From Vespula vulgaris (Eukaryota; Arthropoda; Insecta; Hymenoptera; Vespidae), in assembly GCF_905475345.1 (NCBI RefSeq), contig NC_066610.1, forward strand, positions 1,610,886 to 1,674,885: a stretch of DNA of 64,000 nucleotides, read 5' to 3'. The notes beneath the pieces were generated by a model. The model worked only from the letters and a program-made list of their open reading frames with translations. It did no database searches and was not told where the DNA came from. Position 1 is the stretch's first letter, and each line of letters opens with the position of its first letter. Of the stretch, positions 1-15,005 are shown piece after piece. The translations under genes and the position numbers were made by a program.

Positions 1-35
<35 letters not shown>

Positions 36-1667
36 TTCTCTAATATTTGTGACCATTACATCTACCCTTACAACGTAAGTAAGTACTTACACCGTTATCA
101 TAATTATGGCAGTTTATGGGACATAAAAAGAGAGATGGGGATTGGATGGGACAAAGTTGGGGTGAGGTTGAAGGATATAGCAAAGAAGAGAAGAGAAGAG
201 AAGAGAAGAGAAATAGAGAAGTAGAGAAGAAGTAGAGAAGAGCGAAACGTTGGAGCACTTTTGCTCACATACATAAATTCTAGAGTATATTTACACTTCC
301 AGGCAGCCATATGTCGAAAAGACCGTGAGAGATGGGGTGGTAGTGGGAGAAGGGCAAAGAGGGTGAAGAGTTAGTAAATGTTCTTATAGAGTTCGTATGG
401 AACTTAGTTAATGTTAAAGATGTCTTATACTGAGAACAATATATACGTAAAAGATAATTTACATAACATTTACATCTCATATATCAAACATATATACATA
501 CATATACACACACACACATATATATATATGTATATATAATTATTATATATAATATTTTTCCTGATTTGTGAAAATTCTTCGTGTCGTTTAAGTTCTTTTT
601 CATGTTCCTTGAAATACATGTACACACACATTCATGTATATATATATGTGTGTATGTGTGTGTGTGTGTGAATATATGTATGTACATATACGTATATGGA
701 TAGACAGACAGAAATAGAGCTGGAACGAAGAAAAGAAGAAAAATTTCGCGGATCGCGCGAAAACTTTTTCCACCTTACTACTGCATCCTCTCTCTCTCTC
801 TCTCCCTCTCTCTCTCTTTTTCTCATGTTATTCAAGAAAACGCACGCGCACAAGAGAGAGAGAGAGAGAAAGAGAGAGATGAAAGAGAAAAAGCATTTTA
901 CCAGTCGCAGAGCACGAAGTTACGAGAACACTTGGGAAACAGGGCCAGACAAAGTGTGCTCGCGCTGTGCTTCAAAAGAAAGAGAGAGAGAGAGAGAGAA
1001 AGAGAGAGATAGAGAGTTAGAGAAATAGAGAGAGAGAGAGATGGAAAGAAAAAGAAAGTTTATCTCGCTCGTCGTCGTCGGCGGAGAAAAAGCGTAGGGA
1101 AAACTCTGGTGACTCTTTAAAAAAAAAGAAAAGAAAAAAAACTAGAAGAAAAAAAAAAGGAAATCTCGGAAATTATTAGACGTGCTTGTTGTTCAAGAAA
1201 CGGGGTTTTTACTACCCAACGTATGAAAACTTTTTTAAAAACGTTTACTATGTCGACGAGTATCATGAATATACATACACGTACACATATATTCACATAT
1301 ATATATATATATATATGTATGGTATATCAAGCTGACAATAACTATATCTTTGTGCGTGTAGGTACGTTTGCATGTGTTCGCATTTGTCGAAATTTTTAAA
1401 AGAGTAAGTAAACCGTGCTGGTAAGAGTAATTGTAAAAAAAAGCAAAACAAAAATAGAAAAAGAAATGTCATTAAATTTTGTAATATTTCTACTTTCTTT
1501 TTTCCTCTTTTTAAATATTTTTCTGCGATCTTTTTCCTTCGTTCTTTACATTTTACGACATTTACGAATATTATAAATGCATGTCTAACGTAAAAAAAAA
1601 AAAAAAGGAAAATATGACTATAAAGAATTTAATTATATTTTTCTTACATTCTTTCTTTCATTTCTTT

Positions 1668-1708
<41 letters not shown>

Positions 1709-2194
1709 GTCTTTTTTTTTTACGATACTTCAAAGATCACTAACGCATTTATCTAATTCGTAATTTTATTAATTGGACACACTTTAGAATCTTTTAAATA
1801 AAATTGAAATAATGATTAATTAAAGCAATAATGATTGTGATAAGAATGAAAATGAGAGAGAAAGAGAGAGAGAGAGAGAGTGAATATCTCGAAGGAAACA
1901 AAAGATAACAACATGCATTAGATCGGAAAAGGATCTCCTCGTCAGTTTTAATTAGTTACACGTCTAACGACGAGCGACGTAATTGCCTTTGTTTTATCAT
2001 CTTTCCTCGGCCGAGTCGTATCTCGAAACTTTCTCAAAATTACTCTACCACGCCTTTGTAGTTTCTACGAAAGACGAACGAGATTCTCTCAACTCGTTTT
2101 CACACTCGGTCTTATCTATGAGAAAACGAATTTCCATCGTTGTCATACCTACAAGATAAATTTTGAATAATTTTTGAATATACATATATACATT
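1..2194. other. Gene-free low-complexity stretch
   Basis: No credible gene is seen. The stretch opens with (CT)n at 1-28 and has an (AAGAG)n run at about 184-211. CA/TA arrays lie near 500-690 and 1270-1320. GA/CT-rich blocks occur at 785-1045, 1672-1706 and 1855-1880. The open frames here are Ser/Leu or Arg/Glu runs produced by the repeats. The interval 1900-2160 is unique sequence with no recognisable coding signal. Confidence 0.7.
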
Positions 2195-2680
2195 TCCGTT
2201 TCGTTAGAAATGTCAATAGAAATTCCGTTGGAAAAGTCATTAGAAAAACGTTAAAGTTTTCATTAGAAATTCGTTCGAAAGATATCATTAAAAAGAATAA
2301 AATCCGTAAAAATTTTCAACAGAAATTCGTAAGGAAAGAAATCGTTAGAAGAGCGTTAGAATTTTTAATAAAAAAAATTCGTTGGACAAAGAGATCATTA
2401 AAGAGAGGAAAACAAAAAAAAACCCCCGTTAGTTTTCATTGGAAATTCGTTTAGAAAAAAATCATTAGAAGAACATTAGAATATACATCGGAGAATCGTT
2501 AGAAAAACTTTCAGTAAAATTCGTTGGTACTATCGTCAGAAAAGTGATTAGAATCGGTAAGATTAATAAAAGAAACTTCGTTAGAGATTGCATTTTAAAA
2601 AGTTTAACAGTTTCTTTAATAAATTTTCCTTAAAGAACAAAATCGTTAGAGAACCATTAGAAATTTGAAATAAGACATTT
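2195..2680. repeat. Degenerate satellite, about 50-65 bp unit
   Basis: Variants of CATTAGAAATTCGTT followed by GAAA and ATCATTAGAA recur about seven times, for example near 2255, 2314, 2434 and 2500. Copies have diverged by substitutions and small indels, so this is an old, unhomogenised tandem array rather than an active satellite. Confidence 0.65.
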
Positions 2681-3392
2681 AAAACGGAAGTTAAATCTGA
2701 AAGAACGTAATTAACGTGATTACTACTACGTAATAATTCCAACATATAAAACGTAACATTACATAATATATATATATATATATATAATAAATACTATAAT
2801 ATTAAAAGTATGAAACATAATCAAAATTAATTAATACAATTAAATTGAAACATCATTACCAAATTAATAACAATAATTTGCTTAATTAACATTAACTAAT
2901 GAAAATATTTTTACACAAAAAATTCCACTTATTTCCTACAATACAACATATTTTGATATCGATCTCTCTCACTTTATTTCCAGCATCCCTTATTCTTACT
3001 ATAGATCTAACGGTATCATAAATCCTTAAGGAATGGACACCAATGGTGCTAATCGAGACGAAGAAGTTCGAAAAAGAGGCCCGTAGTGGACCCGGAAAGC
3101 TTTCTAGAGATTCTATTCTTTTCTATCTCTCTTTCTCTCTTTCTTTCTCTATCTTTATCTACTGTAAGAGTTTCTCCATACATCTATCTCTTTCTCTCTC
3201 TCTCTCATTCTACCGTAAGAGTTTCTCTATATATCTTTCTCTATCTGTCTAACTCTCTTCCTCTCTCTCTCTCTCTCTCTCTCTTCATAGGATGAAGTGA
3301 AAGGCTTTGGGTCTCCCTCGTAACTATGGACTCTCAGGGATTTTCTCGTGTGTTTTTTCGTTGGTAACGAGATCAGTTCTTCTCTCTTTTTC

Positions 3393-3427
<35 letters not shown>

Positions 3428-4045
3428 CTTTCTCTGTCTCTCTCTCTCTCTCTCTATCCATCTCTCTCTCTGTCTTTCTCTTTAGTAGACACACCTATAC
3501 GAATAAGGCTTCAACTAGAGCACACCGGTAGTGTTCCACCCTACAAGTAACATTCGTCCCTAGTACACCTCTCCTCTTCACCTCTCCTCACAATCTCTTC
3601 TTCATCCCTCACCCTGTAACCACCCTACCCCTCCGACACGCCACTCCTCTCTTGGCTAATCTTGTTACCAACGATACCTACCCTCTTAATCCGCAGGAGT
3701 TCGTCTACGAACGAGCACCTAATCGTCCACCGATCCTGACTATTCGACTTTGAACGAAACCTCGATACTTAAGCTATCTCTCTATGGTGTCCTTCCTTCT
3801 CATGTGCTTTCTTTTTTCTTTTTATAGGCTTTTATCCTATTTAAGATCGTACGACCAATTTCTTTTGTTTCTTCTTTTTTCTCGTCTGTTCTTTTCTTTT
3901 TTTTTTTAATTCGTGAAAGATATAGTCTATAAGTTGATCAGACTATCAGATTACCCAATAAATAATCTAGAACATCTTTAAAAAAAAGGAATATCTAAGA
4001 AACGAATATTATTCTGTTCCCATAAAAAAAAAAAAATTAGTCTAA
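2681..4045. other. AT-rich then CT-rich spacer
   Basis: AT-rich DNA to about 2960 is followed by unique sequence (2990-3110) and CT-rich tracts at 3120-3290 and 3375-3482. The latter includes a (CTAT)n array at about 3394-3427. The piece 3500-3760 is unique and somewhat GC-richer. I see no splice-bounded frame or RNA gene. Confidence 0.55.
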
Positions 4046-4261
4046 AATCACTTCAACGAATTGGATAAAACAGAATCTCGATCTTCGATCTCTAAAATCA
4101 AACGATTGTCATCAAACGTATGTCTACAACTTCAAATTTTACATCGCCAACAAGACGATAATCTTAATCCTCGTAGACAGTTAAACAATGATGGAACATT
4201 TGGTTTAGTTGATGACAATGTCCTGCAGGAAGGCATTGAGGTCTTTAATGGAAGACGGTAG
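4046..4261 (+). CDS. Candidate coding exon, unknown protein
   Basis: An open frame of about 70 codons runs from just after a TAA at about 4043 to a TAG at 4259. Its composition is mixed and hydrophilic (stretches such as QQDDNLNPRRQLNNDGTF), unlike the homopolymer frames around it. It lacks an ATG at its start. A possible acceptor AAAACAG lies near 4066-4072 but without a pyrimidine tract, and a weak donor GTAGAA overlaps the stop. I do not recognise a family. It may be an exon fragment, a decayed pseudogene or a chance frame. Confidence 0.25.
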   Translation, partial: NHFNELDKTESRSSISKIKRLSSNVCLQLQILHRQQDDNLNPRRQLNNDGTFGLVDDNVLQEGIEVFNGRR

Positions 4262-6509
4262 AACCCTAGGGGCAATTTAGGGACAAACATGACTCTCAAA
4301 ATGTAGATACATATACACATACACATACGTATATATATAGTTAACTGTTTCAACGTGGATGACCACTCCTAATGCCCTACCCTCGTTTTCTTCAACAGTA
4401 AGCAAAGATAGCATAGACGACAACAACAACAACAACAATGGTGCGGTCCCTGTGCAAAATTAACGTCAGTACTGGCTCGTGATATTTTAGAAATGCCCAT
4501 GAGAGAAGATTCTTGCCAGAGGGCTAGCTCATCCCTTATCATCTCTCTTTCTCTCTCACATACACTTGGTCCGTCCGTCTATCTGTCTCTCTTCATCTAT
4601 AATCCCCCAGATAGAACTTCCAATTAGGAAACGAGCTAGTCTAATTATTCTTCAATGGTATACATTAATAACCATATAACAATTTTCTTCCAAATATGAA
4701 TCAATATCGTTAATTGGGATTTCGATAAAATTACGAATACGATTTTTTCTTGTACATTTTCGATTTTAAATAATGATAACAGGTGAGGAATGAGGTGCGG
4801 ATGATAAATCTTTTCTAAAAACACCTAAAAAAAACAGCTAATAAAATATCTTAAAAAGGAAATAATAATGACACAAACGTGGACACAAACGTTAGTATCA
4901 AGCAAAGTTTTTTTCAACTGAGAGAAACGAAACGAAACAAAGCAAAAAAGAAAGAACATTTGAGAAATGGTTTGAAGAGAAAGATAAATGGACATTGGAC
5001 ATGCTGATCCAAAAGCCATATATATATATATATATACACATATGTGTGTGTATATATATATATGTACATATAAATGTTGTAGAGGAACAGGATAAGAGAA
5101 GACAGGGATAGTCCTGTCGTCGAGAGGATTACTCCTCTGGATGCAAGCTGGAAGACGATTACGTGGTTGGTAGGATGAACTACAGAGGGTGATCTACTGT
5201 TCGTTCAACGAATACAACCCCGTCGTACACGTGTCTAAGGGTTTTGGAAGAACCCCCTCTTTTCGCATCTCGTATACATGATAGAGAAAGAGGAAGAGAG
5301 AGTTTCTCTCAGCTAGAATTTTGAGGGATTAGGATAGGAAAATGGAAGGTCCTCTTCGATAACTCTCATCCTGATGCGAGCGAACGAAGGTATAAACCTT
5401 TGAAGGGTCACGTAGTAGACTCTAGAATATTAATAGGCTTCCTTTTGTTCTTATACTGATACCTTCTATATACCCTTTTCTTATTTTTTTCCTTTCTATC
5501 CTTAAGTATCTAGACATGTGGATGTTCCAAACTGATCCAGAACAAATAGGGACCTAGGACTTATTCTAGGTAAACGATTTATAGTCACAAAACGGCTTCT
5601 ATTGCGGTATTTGGGGTATTACGATCTAATAGAACAACGATAGATTATGAGAGATGTTGTTGAAATTATTGAATTAATATTGATGCGGAATCATTTGATA
5701 TGTAACTGAGGATTATCTTACCGTTGTTTCTTATGGCAACACGATTGCACAAATTTGCTTAGGATATAGGACTACTCGAGTAAGTCGTCCATTAGCAAGT
5801 TGAATTAAGTTCTGCTTGGCATAGAGCTCGCGATGCAAATGAAATAACCGGCCCACTTTTCAAACAGGGATCATCGACCTACTCGTACACTATCTATCTC
5901 TCTCTATCTCTCTCTATCCCTTTCTCTCTATCCATCTATCTATCTCTCTTTCTCTCTTTCTCTCATTTTCGGAATAATTGAGTTGAGGCACATGCACGAG
6001 TCCCTGATTGCAGACGATGAGAGAGATAGAGATAGAGATAGATAGATAGATAGATAGATGGAAAGAGAAAGAGAGAGAGAGAGATTCAACATACAAAGAG
6101 CTAAAAGCTTAACACGTCAAATGGGTACACGTATTTGCTCTTCGCCTCTCCATTTCAAACAGGCACGCGTGAACGTACTCGTAATACCTGCACGAACGAT
6201 TTACTATGGTATATATATGTGTATATTCGTGTGTATGTGTGTGCGTATGTGTTTGTGTGTATTCCTGTCTATCTCTATCTTTCTCTCCGTTGCACTCACG
6301 TGTATCGCTTTTGGAGTATGGATACCCTTACATCCAAGATCTGATTAACTTTCTTGATGAACGAATAACGCTGTATTTAATACATACATCTCAATCTTTC
6401 CTATCCTAGAAATTAACCAATCCTATATAAACCGAATTATAAAATCACAAAATCACTACTTCTAATTAACTCTTCGTGGGATAGAAATGGTATATAAATT
6501 TACATACAT

Positions 6510-6558
<49 letters not shown>

Positions 6559-7274
6559 ATATGAAATATATAATATAAAAAATATATATATACATATAAT
6601 GTATTTCTTGTATATCGTAATACATTGAGAAATGTTTGTTAAAAGGTTTGTTAATTTGGGTAGATCAATTTTTTGATAAGGCAGGTATATATGCGCACGA
6701 AGTGTGTGCTTACGTGCACTTTCTTTGATGCGGAATGGAAAAATGTTTCTTTTTATTTTTTACTTTCTCTACATTCTCTTATTTTTTTTCTTTTAATAAT
6801 CACAAAGAACATTTTTCTTCCAGCTGGGGAATCCGCACAATGGAACGGTGGAAGCGTTATGTTAGCGATAACAATACGTTCCAAAAAAAAAAGAATAAAA
6901 AACTTAAATATCCCTATACCTCTCTCTCTCTCTCTCTCTTTCTCTTTTTCTCTCTCCCACTCTGTTTTTTTTTTCATGTAACATAGAAAATATGCACAAC
7001 GCAAAACGTTGGAAAATCTCGAGACGACGTTTTGCATTGTATAAGCAACGCGAGTCAGCAATTAAAATCAAAATTAATGTATATATACATTTGTATGCAT
7101 CTATACATATATATATATACTTTTTTATTTTACTTTTTTTTGTAATAATTACATCGACGCCATTTGTTAAATAAAAAAAAAAGATTGCAACAAAAAATTG
7201 AAACGAGAAAAAGTAATTATGCAGCGACATACTTTCTCTATGTAAATATTATTCTATTTACTATATATAAATGT

Positions 7275-7318
<44 letters not shown>

Positions 7319-8738
7319 TTCCAATTTATTTCAAATTATTTATAAAACGAAAAAATAGATAATATCTCTCAAAAGTCGACGACGTAGTCGCCATTATTAA
7401 AACATTTGCATCTAATGCAAATAAAGATTTAAAAAAAAAAAAAGGAAAAAGAAAAATTGAAAAGAGCGTAACGATAACACTGAAGAAAAATAATAGAAAA
7501 ATAAATAAAAAATAAGAAAAAAAACAAAAAAGAAAAAAAATAGGAATATCAATTTCGTTCAAGTTCGAAGCACCCTTTCCTTTATTTTTATTCTTTTTTT
7601 TTCTTCCTCTCTCTCTCTCTCTTCCTTTCTTTCTGTCTCTCTCTCTCTCTTTTTATGGGGAACCTCTATCCAAGAGAAAAAATTTATGGCAAATTGTTTT
7701 AACCGTCTTGTATGGGCTCTGTGTTTAAGTACGTGTATGTGTGCGTGTATGTATGTGTGCGTAACACCTGGTGCACGAAATATACCCTTGGAATACCAAG
7801 AGAAACGAAACTCAGCGATTCACATCTTACAGACGTGGATTTCACCCAATAGCTCGAACAATCTCTCCTCTATTTATTTTTATTCTTTTCTCTTCTTATT
7901 CTTTACGAGTTCGAGAAAAGAAAGAGGTAGAAATGAAAATATCGAGGCGATATTTTTTTCATTTTTTTTTCTATATCTCTCTCTCTCTCTCTCTCACTCA
8001 TTCTTTTTATCCATCAACCCTTTTATAATGATTTACAACACTTGAATCATATCGATTATACCCAATCGATTCGATATCTTTTTTTCTACAATCTTATGTA
8101 CTAGATACTTATATGTATGTATATATATTTTCTTTAGCTAGATATGATTTTTATTAATTTTATATAACTCTATGTGTCCATGAATCTTTTTTTCAAAATT
8201 TCGATAAAAAACAAATTGTTTCTATTATCTCGATGTAATTAAGTCGAATGTAATTAAAAATAATGTCAATGTTTAATTAGAAATAAATCGAATTATACAT
8301 ATACATACACATATATTCATCGATCTTGTGTTAAGAAATAAATAAACAGAAAAGAAAAAGGGAAGAAAAGTAATATAAAAAAACGTCATATCACCTACGT
8401 ATAATCATCTACGCAGAGAAATAAATATAAGAGACCAAAGTATGATCTGGGTTGCATGGTTGTAGGAAAAGGGGGAGAGTATGGGGGAATGAGGTGATGG
8501 GGGTTTAGTGAGTAGGTGGGGGATGTATTGAAGATGGTGGGAACTCATCACGAATGCACCCCAAGTATCTCGTTCGTCTCGCCTTACGGGATGCGAGTTG
8601 CATGCGTTTGGAGAGACGTGCTGAGCAATACACAGACGTACTGACACACAGTTAGCACGCGAGCACTAACAAAAGTGCGTTCTAGCATATATGGTACATG
8701 TATGCCTCGTACTCGCATTTTAGATACAAGAGAGAAAG

Positions 8739-8777
<39 letters not shown>

Positions 8778-10200
8778 GGAGGGGTGGGTGGTTGGAAGGG
8801 TAGTTTACGATTTACGTTCGAGTTTAGAATTGTAGAGAGAACCTTAAAGTCAAGAGACTCTGACGAGGGAGTCTGTAAAAAAAGAAAGAAAAAGAAAGGA
8901 ATGAAAAACAACATCGCAACAACAAAAATTGCTACAGTATTTGAATATATTACATGTAAGAATTTCATTACTTGAATCATGCTAATGATAGACTTCAAAT
9001 GATTTTGTTTTTTGATTCCGCATGTCTTTCTCTGTCTAAAAGATTCGATTATTTGAATTAATTACATGTAAGAGTTTTGTTAATCCTTGGTCAATACTTG
9101 AACCATGCTGATGATCGACTTCGATTGATTTTGTTTCTTCTCTTTTCTTTGTTCTTTTTCTTTTTTATTCTGACCGTATCTCTCTATCCAACTTAAAGAA
9201 CACGTTCCCTTTAATTCTGTAGAAAGACGAGAGGATGAAGTTAGAAAGAGTTACATGCCCGGGCGTCCTAACTTTAATGTAATTAAGTACGTCGTAACTT
9301 CCTTAAGATCTTTAATTGTGTTTTATATATATATATATATATATAGACATACATACATATATATATATATATATCCCTATGTATATTAGTAATACTATAT
9401 AGAAAACTAGGAATAGAATAACGAATAACTTGTAGAAACTTTTGTAGACAACTCATTGTCAGTATCTTTCCAGAAAACATGTTTAGGTTAAAGTTAGACC
9501 AAACAACTATTTCACTATGTTGCCATACTCTCTTGATATATATTTTCCTATCTCTCTCTCTCTTTCTGTCTTTATTTTTCTGATGAATATAGAATTCTGA
9601 TTGCGAAATACTTTATCCGTATAAAACGTATTATTTCGTAACGAAATATTCATACGCCTGGTTGAGTTGACCCATTGTTAGGACTGTGCGTCACGTTGAA
9701 CTGATCGTGCTTGGATGAAACAATCCCAACGCTTTAGCCCTGATACCTCATCCCTCAGCACCCCTTACCACTATTCCATCCCTTTCTCTCGGATCAAGAT
9801 CACATTCTCATGTAACGTGATACTATGGTATCGCTTTACCACTGTCCTTATTATTTGTTGATCGTTAAGATAGATCACTAGACACTGTTAAACAAAAGAA
9901 ATTTGTAACAATAATTTTATCACTGTTCATTATTATATTCTGAATTAATCGGAATGTATGCTTGATGATTTATCGAAATGTATGATTTATCAAACGAACG
10001 GTCAGAGGTCAAGAGTTTACGAGGAATGTATACCAAAGTGAGGAACAAATTGGTCAATCCACTTCAATACCGATGCAACAATTAGCTAATGCATCGGCAC
10101 GATCATCGATGTTAACCATCGTTCTATAGAGATACATCTAACCATGTACCATATGTACAACATGTACGTATGTATATATATATATACATAAATGTGTGTG
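4262..10200. other. Long gene-free stretch with simple repeats
   Basis: Holds many microsatellites: TA arrays near 5020-5062, 6517-6555 and 7276-7312, a GA/CT-rich block at 5890-6085, and an (AG)n array at about 8738-8773. Unique islands lie at 4360-4530, 5080-5460, 9240-9300 and 9640-9840. None shows a convincing exon. Two adjacent small hairpins occur at 5101-5118 and 5123-5138. Confidence 0.55.
5101..5138. repeat. Two adjacent short hairpins
   Basis: GACAGG (5101-5106) pairs with CCTGTC (5113-5118) across a 6-nt loop. AGAGGA (5123-5128) pairs with TCCTCT (5133-5138) across a 4-nt loop. Both stems are perfect. No function is evident. Confidence 0.45.
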
Positions 10201-13200
10201 TGTGTGTGTGTGTATGACCGCTTGAGTTTTATGAGAGAAAGAAAAGTTCGCACTTTTCCAGACGGCCTTGTTAAATTCAAGAGATAATTGTGAAAATATA
10301 AAGTGTGAATTCACGTTCATAATCTTGAATGAAACAGAGAGAGAGAGAGAAAGAAAAATGGAGACGAGTATATACGTTCATTCATTTTTAATTTTATTGG
10401 GTTGTCTTGAAAGTTCATGTTCGTTTATATATTATTATAAAAATCTAATTAATCTAAATAGACTTATAGATTTGGAAAGAATCGAGTCGAATAAACGAGA
10501 CGTGTATTTAATCGTTTTTGTTTAATTTACAACGAGTCAAACCCAAAGTAATCGTTTTGGGGTATTGATTCAATCGATTGATTGATATCTTCTAGAAAAA
10601 ATGATAAATGGTTAACGTTATTTCACAAGTGCGGAATACGAATCCGCAAGTTTAAGAAGGATTAATTAACTCTAAGATCATCAACGATCAACTTGATCTT
10701 TATCCCAATTGAAAGGTGTATCGATTAATAATGTATTCACTCACGACTCGTAGGACTCGTTAAATCGAATTTTGTATGTACAAATTTCATGGTGTGTGAA
10801 TGGATAGATGATGGAAGTAGATGGAGGGTGGTGGAGGGATGAAGGGGGTTAAACTTCGTTGTTCGTCACTTGTATTAATCCGCGTCTGGCTACGCTTCGA
10901 AATAATAAATTGTTCATCAAATCGTGACGACCATATTACAATACAACACGGCTCATCGAGCATTTCCAATAAATTTCTTTCATTATAAACGTTAACCAAT
11001 CGAAATTAATATGTACGTACGCGATCGTTCAACATCTTTCAATTAGTCCATTTAATCGTTAACATATAAAAAATCGCTATAATATAAAATTTCTTCGAAA
11101 TTTCATCGGTTTTTAACAATGCAACTCTTGAAAAATTCGTTCCAACAATTATCACATAATATCTATATATACTGATTCTATATATACATATATACGTATA
11201 TATTTTTTTTCATGAGGGATGTTTTTGAAAACCTAATTAAATTCAAATCATATCTAAATTGTATTCCAAAATCTATCTATTTTACGGTACAATTAAATGT
11301 AACAGAGATGATTAACGAAACAAATAAATTTATTTCATCATTTTATATATATATATAAAATTCGATGCTAATGACTACCAAATCGAAACAGAACGATCTA
11401 AAAAAAATATATATATATTTCTCGGAGTTTTTACAATGTATCGGATCGATAAATCCATTTTCCCTCGCTTCGTAATTCCTCTTCTGGGATCGACAGGTTC
11501 GATAAACGGCGCGTCATCGCGATCTATAATTCCGGCTGATACTTACGATGAGAAATGAAACGAATAACCGTCAGGTTCACTCTGGACCAAGTGACAGTGA
11601 CGATCCTTCTCTATCTCTATAAATTTTCGACGTTTCAATCTATATCGAATTTCTCTCTCTCTCTCTCTCTTTCTCTGTTGCTCTATCTATCTATATGTAT
11701 GTATATAAACCTCTCTATCTCTATCTCTCTTTTGGTTGAGTCGAGCCATCAAGTCAACTGTATACAAATGGTACCCACGTCAATTTTTAACACTTCCACA
11801 AGATAAATTTTCCCTCTCTAACGCCATCGTGGGGATATGCGGGTGGGTGCTCAGGTGGGCGCACGGGCGAACAGGGTGGTAGTATTGTTTAACGAATCGA
11901 ATGATTTTCTATCTCTTTTTTCCTTTTTCTTTTTTTATTATCATTATCTCTCTTTCTCTTTATCTCTTTACCATTTTTTCCATATTTTCTCTTATTCTGT
12001 ATTTATTTTTTTTTTACGCTCTACATCGACCCCCACAAAAATTTCATCCCTTGATTCTTACAAAAAAAAAAAAAAAGAGAAAGAGTTGAAATTAATAACA
12101 ATGTTAACATTCAAAATTCAAATTCAAATTTATCGAGAAAGGATTTCGTTTCTTTTTTCTTTTGCTTTCTTTCTGTTGTTATCGTTGTTGTTGTTATTGT
12201 TATTGTTGTTATAACGATTGTTATCGTTACTGACATGAATATGATTAATATGAATATAGCATTAATATGAATATAGCTTTATATATATATAAAGAGAGAA
12301 AGAGAGAAAGAGAGAGAGAGACAGAGAGAGAGATAATTAATGTGTGGTAATGCGATTCCTCGTTAAATGCAAGAGAAAGTACATCATACCGTGATTATTG
12401 TTGCATCATGTTGCATACATATCAGTATATACATATATATGTGTACGTATATGTGTATGTGTCTGCGTATGTGTGTGTGTGTGTGTGTGTAGGAGTAATC
12501 ATATTGAATAGACCGTGTGGGTAGCTAGAACGTTATCGATACTATTGACGTAATGCACGTTGATGATGGTGTACGTTTATGGTATAAACCGGGCCAAAAG
12601 TTTCTAGGTGGACTTCAAAGTAACTAAGTAATGATAAAAATCGATCGAAAGGTTTTCTTCGAAAGGTTTTTTTCCTTGAAAGAACTTAAATCGAGTGTAA
12701 TCGAGATATTGCATTTTTTTTTTTTTTTTTAATATTGTTTAGGAAGTTTTAACGCAGTCTTTATACGAAATCGATTAATCGTTTATAAGGTTTTATTAAT
12801 ATACGTACGGATTATTAATTATGATTATAAATGTATATGTATATTAATGATCGATGAATTGAAAAATAAAAAAAATAAAAAGTTGTCATTCAGATAATTA
12901 TTGTTGCGTTAATTATTATTGAAATTGAAAAGTCTAATTTTTTATATAATATTTTCTATTTTCTTTTCCTTCTTCTTTATAGGATCAATCGAACGTAGAA
13001 AAATATGTGATACACAAAAATTGTCATAATTCTTTTCGACAATAAATTTTCCTTTTTACTTCTCTTTTTGTTTTTTTTTTTTTTATAAATTCCAAAAGAA
13101 AGATATTATTAATAATGCACACAGGTAAATATGCGAAAAAGAAATTAATAACATAAAAAAAGGAGACAAAGGGAATACGGTTTGCAAAAAAATAAAAAAG

Positions 13201-14723
13201 ATTTTAGATTTGTAAATTTGCGAACACTGCCCTGCAAATTTTCCATCATGCGTGTTATAATTGATTAATAATAATTAAAAAAAAAAAAAAAAAAGAAAAT
13301 TAAATCGTAGAGTAAATTTAATAAAAAAAAAAAGGAAAGAAAAAGAAAAAGAGTAAATGAAGGAAGAAGAAGTAATGTCGTTAGTCACAAGGACCCATTG
13401 TATTATAAAATACTTCATAAAATTTCAAGTAAGCAAGAAGAAGAATAAGTAAAGAAGGGATGATGCAGAACTATGCTTAAGGGGTTGCTAACGAAGAGAA
13501 AAGGGTTAGACTACTTTTCACTTAATCTACACGTAAATCTCGGTATCAGGGAGACAAAGAGTCGTGAAGAACACGTTCGATGATTTTTCATAAAACAACG
13601 AAGAAAAAAAGAAAAAAAAAGAAAAAATAAACAGAATTGAAAAAACAAGCTCATAATATCGTGCATAATATATAACACGATATATTTTCGAACGAAGCGA
13701 TGACATTTTAATTTTCTTTTTTAATTCCTTTTTCTTTTTTTTTGTTTTTCTTTTTCAACGAAATAATTTCTTTCCAATCGATACGAAAGTATTTCTTCAA
13801 TAATAATTATTTATATATAATTTTATTTAGTAATCTTTTTGATATTAATCATATTTAATATATTATTAAAATTATATTGTAATTATATTCACAAAATTTA
13901 TTTATCATTAAAAATATGATTTATCATATATACATATACGTATACATGAAATTTTATATATTTATATATAAAATATATTACATAATTTTTGTATATGGTA
14001 GTGATAAAAAAAAAAAAAGAATTAGGTTAGAGAGTTGAATCGTTTTAATATTGATTTTATACGCATACATACATACATACGAACAAGTACATACTATACA
14101 CACACACACACACACATATATATATACTGTATCATCGAACGTGCTCGTTTAATGAATATAATAGAAAATAAAAAAAAAAAAGAAAAAGGAAGAAGAGAAA
14201 TGAATGGGGGAATTCGCAATAACTTACGATTCACTCCGTGAAGGACCATCGTGGCGATTTCTCACGAAAACAAAATTGTCCTTGAAGGTTCGACGATGAC
14301 ACCACTACCACCACCGATATAATAATAACAAAAAACGACGACGAAGACGACGATGACGATGACGATAACAGTAACAACAACAACAATATATTATTATTAT
14401 TATTAAATAATGATAACGAGTAACGAACGAAAGAGAAGAAAAAAAAAGATGGCGTCCTGAAAAAATTTCTCCTTTGGAAGGAATATAAAAAAAAGGATTG
14501 CAAGGTATCAAAAACCAAAAAGAAAAAAAAGATATTCACCAAACAATGAACGAATAAATTTGATCGATTTTTGGAGAAAAAGAAAAAAGAAACAAAAAGA
14601 AAATCAATAAAGGCAAAGATCGAAGGAAATGTTGTAATATTGATTTATTTTCACTCGTAAGCTCGCGTTAATTACGCGAAATTACAAGAGATCAACATAA
14701 TTCAAATGAAATTACATATTTGT

Positions 14724-14772
<49 letters not shown>

Positions 14773-14973
14773 TTAATCCATTCAAAATGGCCACACGTGT
14801 CGATGATCTCCCAAGATCGTGTATATATCTAAAAAAAAAAAGAAAAATAAAATAAAATAAAATAAAAAATATAAGAAAAAATTAAAAGAATTATGAAAAA
14901 TCATCAAAAAGAAAAAATAAAAAGAAGCGTAAAAAAGTAATGACAAAAATCACACACGCACGCACACCACCCG

Positions 14974-15005
<32 letters not shown>

